From positions 13,571,661-13,635,660 of the forward strand of contig HG738137.1 in NCBI GenBank assembly GCA_000499405.2: 64,000 nt of DNA, given 5' to 3'. The notes beneath the pieces were generated by a model that was given only the letters and a program-made list of their open reading frames with translations, made no database searches and was not told the origin of the DNA. The stretch comes from Onchocerca volvulus. Taxonomy: Eukaryota; Nematoda; Chromadorea; Rhabditida; Onchocercidae. A program made the position numbers and the translations under genes. Positions 62,209 through 64,000 of this stretch are shown here, piece after piece (the stretch's first letter is position 1; the number at the start of each line of letters is the position of its first letter).

Positions 62209-64000
62209 TTAGATCTTACGTCTTCTCATCTCTTTTTTCAAATTTAAAAATAGATCTGTTTTGTTGTTTTCTGTACAGAATTCTATTTGAATCATTAATC
62301 GACTATTTTCTAATTCTACATGCTTAGCGTCGGAATAAACTAGTCTCGATAATGCACTAAGGATTTCACGACAGTATTGATTTTCTTCGTTGCCATATAC
62401 GATGAATCTGTCACCGAAACCTTATTAACATTCGTACGGAATATCCGAGAAGTTATGATGGAATAATTTAAAATTCAGGAAAACGTACGTTTCTGTTCAA
62501 TAATTAGAATTTCTCTTCCTATTACTTTCTTTCTATCATCATTTTTTGCCGAAATCTATAATTTCCATTTCTGTATTTTTTTTTAGCACACTTTTATTGT
62601 TACATAATTATTATCACCAATGAGAAAACACTCAAGCAAACGTATTGCAAGAAGAAAAGGTAGTGAATAAATTGACAATATCAATCAAAATCACATTTAT
62701 ATTTCAATATTTTTAACACAATAAAATATTCCAAATATCCAAAATAGTGTTTTAATATAAACTACAATTAATTTATGTGGGAGAACAAAAAAAAATAAAG
62801 TAAAAATAGATTTAAGTCCGATTAACAGCTATCACAATAATTCCTCTCGTTCAAAAAAAAAATTTTTTTTTCAAATTTAGATGTTTTCCCGGAATTCGCG
62901 AATTTTCCTTTAAAGTTTCCTCATAAAATACTTTTTATAAGGAAATAAATTAGTATGTATCGCTCTTTGTAATTTCTGCATGTTTAAGTTGCTGAATGTT
63001 AGGAAGGGATGAAAATTTTTTTTTCTTTAGAGGCATGAATTTGTCTTATAAGTTGTCGCATTGTTCTTAAATTCTTAAATAAACTAATTAATGATTCTTA
63101 ATTTAACATGAAAAAGATGGAAAAAAGGAAACTTGCTACACATAAAGTAGATTGGCATGGAGATTATGATTTATAATGTAAGAAAAGTGGAAGTATTTAT
63201 GGAGTGATACATATCCGAAATGTTCAAATTTGAAAAATTGACCATTTAAGTTGAAGTAATAAGAGTCGTATCTTGATAAAATAATATCGATATTTCTTCC
63301 TTCTATGACTCATGCGTACAATTATTGTATAAAATTACTGCAACATGATACAATATCAATGGAAAGTAAAAAATTTAGGGAGAAGAAAAGCGAGTTTTAA
63401 AAAAAGGAGAAAAAGAGAACTTATATATAAACAAAATGCATTTCCTTTTTGATAAAAGTTAATCAAAAATCTGGAAATCTTTTGTTCAGTTTCACATCTC
63501 AAATTATAATTTATTCTCTACTCATTTTGGATTCCTCACAGCGACATTAAATTTTGAACTAGAACTGAAATATAATATTAAATCTTAGTATGTAGTAAGA
63601 TAACTTAGAATAATGATTACTCAGAATTTGATCGTTAATAATGCTAAGATTGAGGAAATTTTAAGAACTTAAATAAATCACTTGATTATTATTGAACATT
63701 TCTTGTTTCTAATTTTATTTCTAATTTTAAATTAGAACCTCAAATTAGCATTATTAAATTATGGCATACAAAGTGGCATAATACTGTAATTCTTTTTCAT
63801 ATATAAAACTGTGACGTGAAAAATGAATTTGATATATTAAAGAAGAATCAGTCAAAACTGAAAGTCACTGCAAGAATACAAAGTGGGGTTTTTTGTTCCT
63901 TTCTGACAAATGTAATAAAAAAAATCCCAAAAAGCTGTCAAATTATAGAATCCTTAAACATTCATTGGTACATCAAATGACACTAACATGGTATCATCCT
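62209..64000 (-). CDS. 3' exons of an unrecognised gene, open at window edge
   Basis: The last exon (62420 down to 62209) encodes 69 residues and TAA: FGDRFIVYGNEENQYCREIL, SALSRLVYSDAKHVELENSR, then IQIEFCTENNKTDLFLNL and the basic end KKEMRRRKI. It has no early ATG. The exon before it (62555-62489) encodes ISAKNDDRKKVIGREILIIE then QK and ends at GTACGT in phase 1, joining as an arginine codon. A third piece at the window edge (64000-63960; DDTMLVSFDVPMN, donor GTTTAA) is phase-compatible but weak. The mixed alpha/beta-looking sequence is protein-like and the splice phases agree, but I do not recognise the family. The intron between 62556 and 63959 holds nothing recognised. Confidence 0.45.

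Noticed and set aside
1..64000. tRNA, rRNA, spliced-leader genes or CRISPR arrays
   Set aside because: Read by eye for B-box-like GGTTCGA segments, SL1-like leaders and regularly spaced repeats; none found that folds or spaces properly. A covariance-model scan would be needed to exclude tRNAs firmly.

Overview
The window is about three-quarters A+T, with short phase-compatible exons, small GT-AG introns, long T tracts ahead of acceptors and compact genes in otherwise empty DNA. This is a nematode nuclear genome. The cyclophilin/RS gene at 55.9-61.6 kb resembles the large two-domain cyclophilin described from Brugia malayi (BmCYP-1) in layout and length (845 residues modelled here against about 843), so I infer a filarial (onchocercid) worm.

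Four multi-exon genes are well supported, and each model was checked for splice-phase consistency. (1) A MEC-2-type stomatin on the + strand, 15.5-24.8 kb. (2) A putative secreted-then-anchored type I membrane protein on the + strand, 46.5-51.5 kb, which I do not recognise; its second intron holds a broken antisense BEL/Pao retrotransposon tail. (3) The complex III subunit UQCRB/QCR7 on the - strand, 52.8-54.2 kb, followed after only 50 bases by a small unrecognised gene in the same direction, an operon-like arrangement. (4) The cyclophilin with an RS tail on the + strand, 55.9-61.6 kb, divergent from UQCRB. The intergenic space between the last two carries five forkhead-type TGTTTAC/GTAAACA sites and a 30-codon open frame.

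Weaker gene fragments were found by looking for open frames bounded by splice signals, including frames without an ATG: exons at 2.0 kb (+), 2.5-2.8 kb (-), 6.7 kb (+), 9.5-10.0 kb (+), 14.0-14.2 kb (-) and 62.2-64.0 kb (-, running off the window). A region of broken coding-like frames lies at 27-29.3 kb.

The rest is AT-rich DNA with simple repeats, several diverged tandem arrays (12.4-13.1, 13.7-14.0 and 40.2-40.8 kb), a 32-base foldback pair (8.42/8.67 kb) and a few GC-richer islands (23.7, 35.5 and 43.1 kb). No tRNA, rRNA, CRISPR or intact transposon was recognised. The most noteworthy observations are the tight UQCRB two-gene arrangement, the unrecognised membrane protein with a possible frame-changing microexon, and the MEC-2 relative whose C-terminal tail appears to be missing. 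No clearly new system stands out beyond these.
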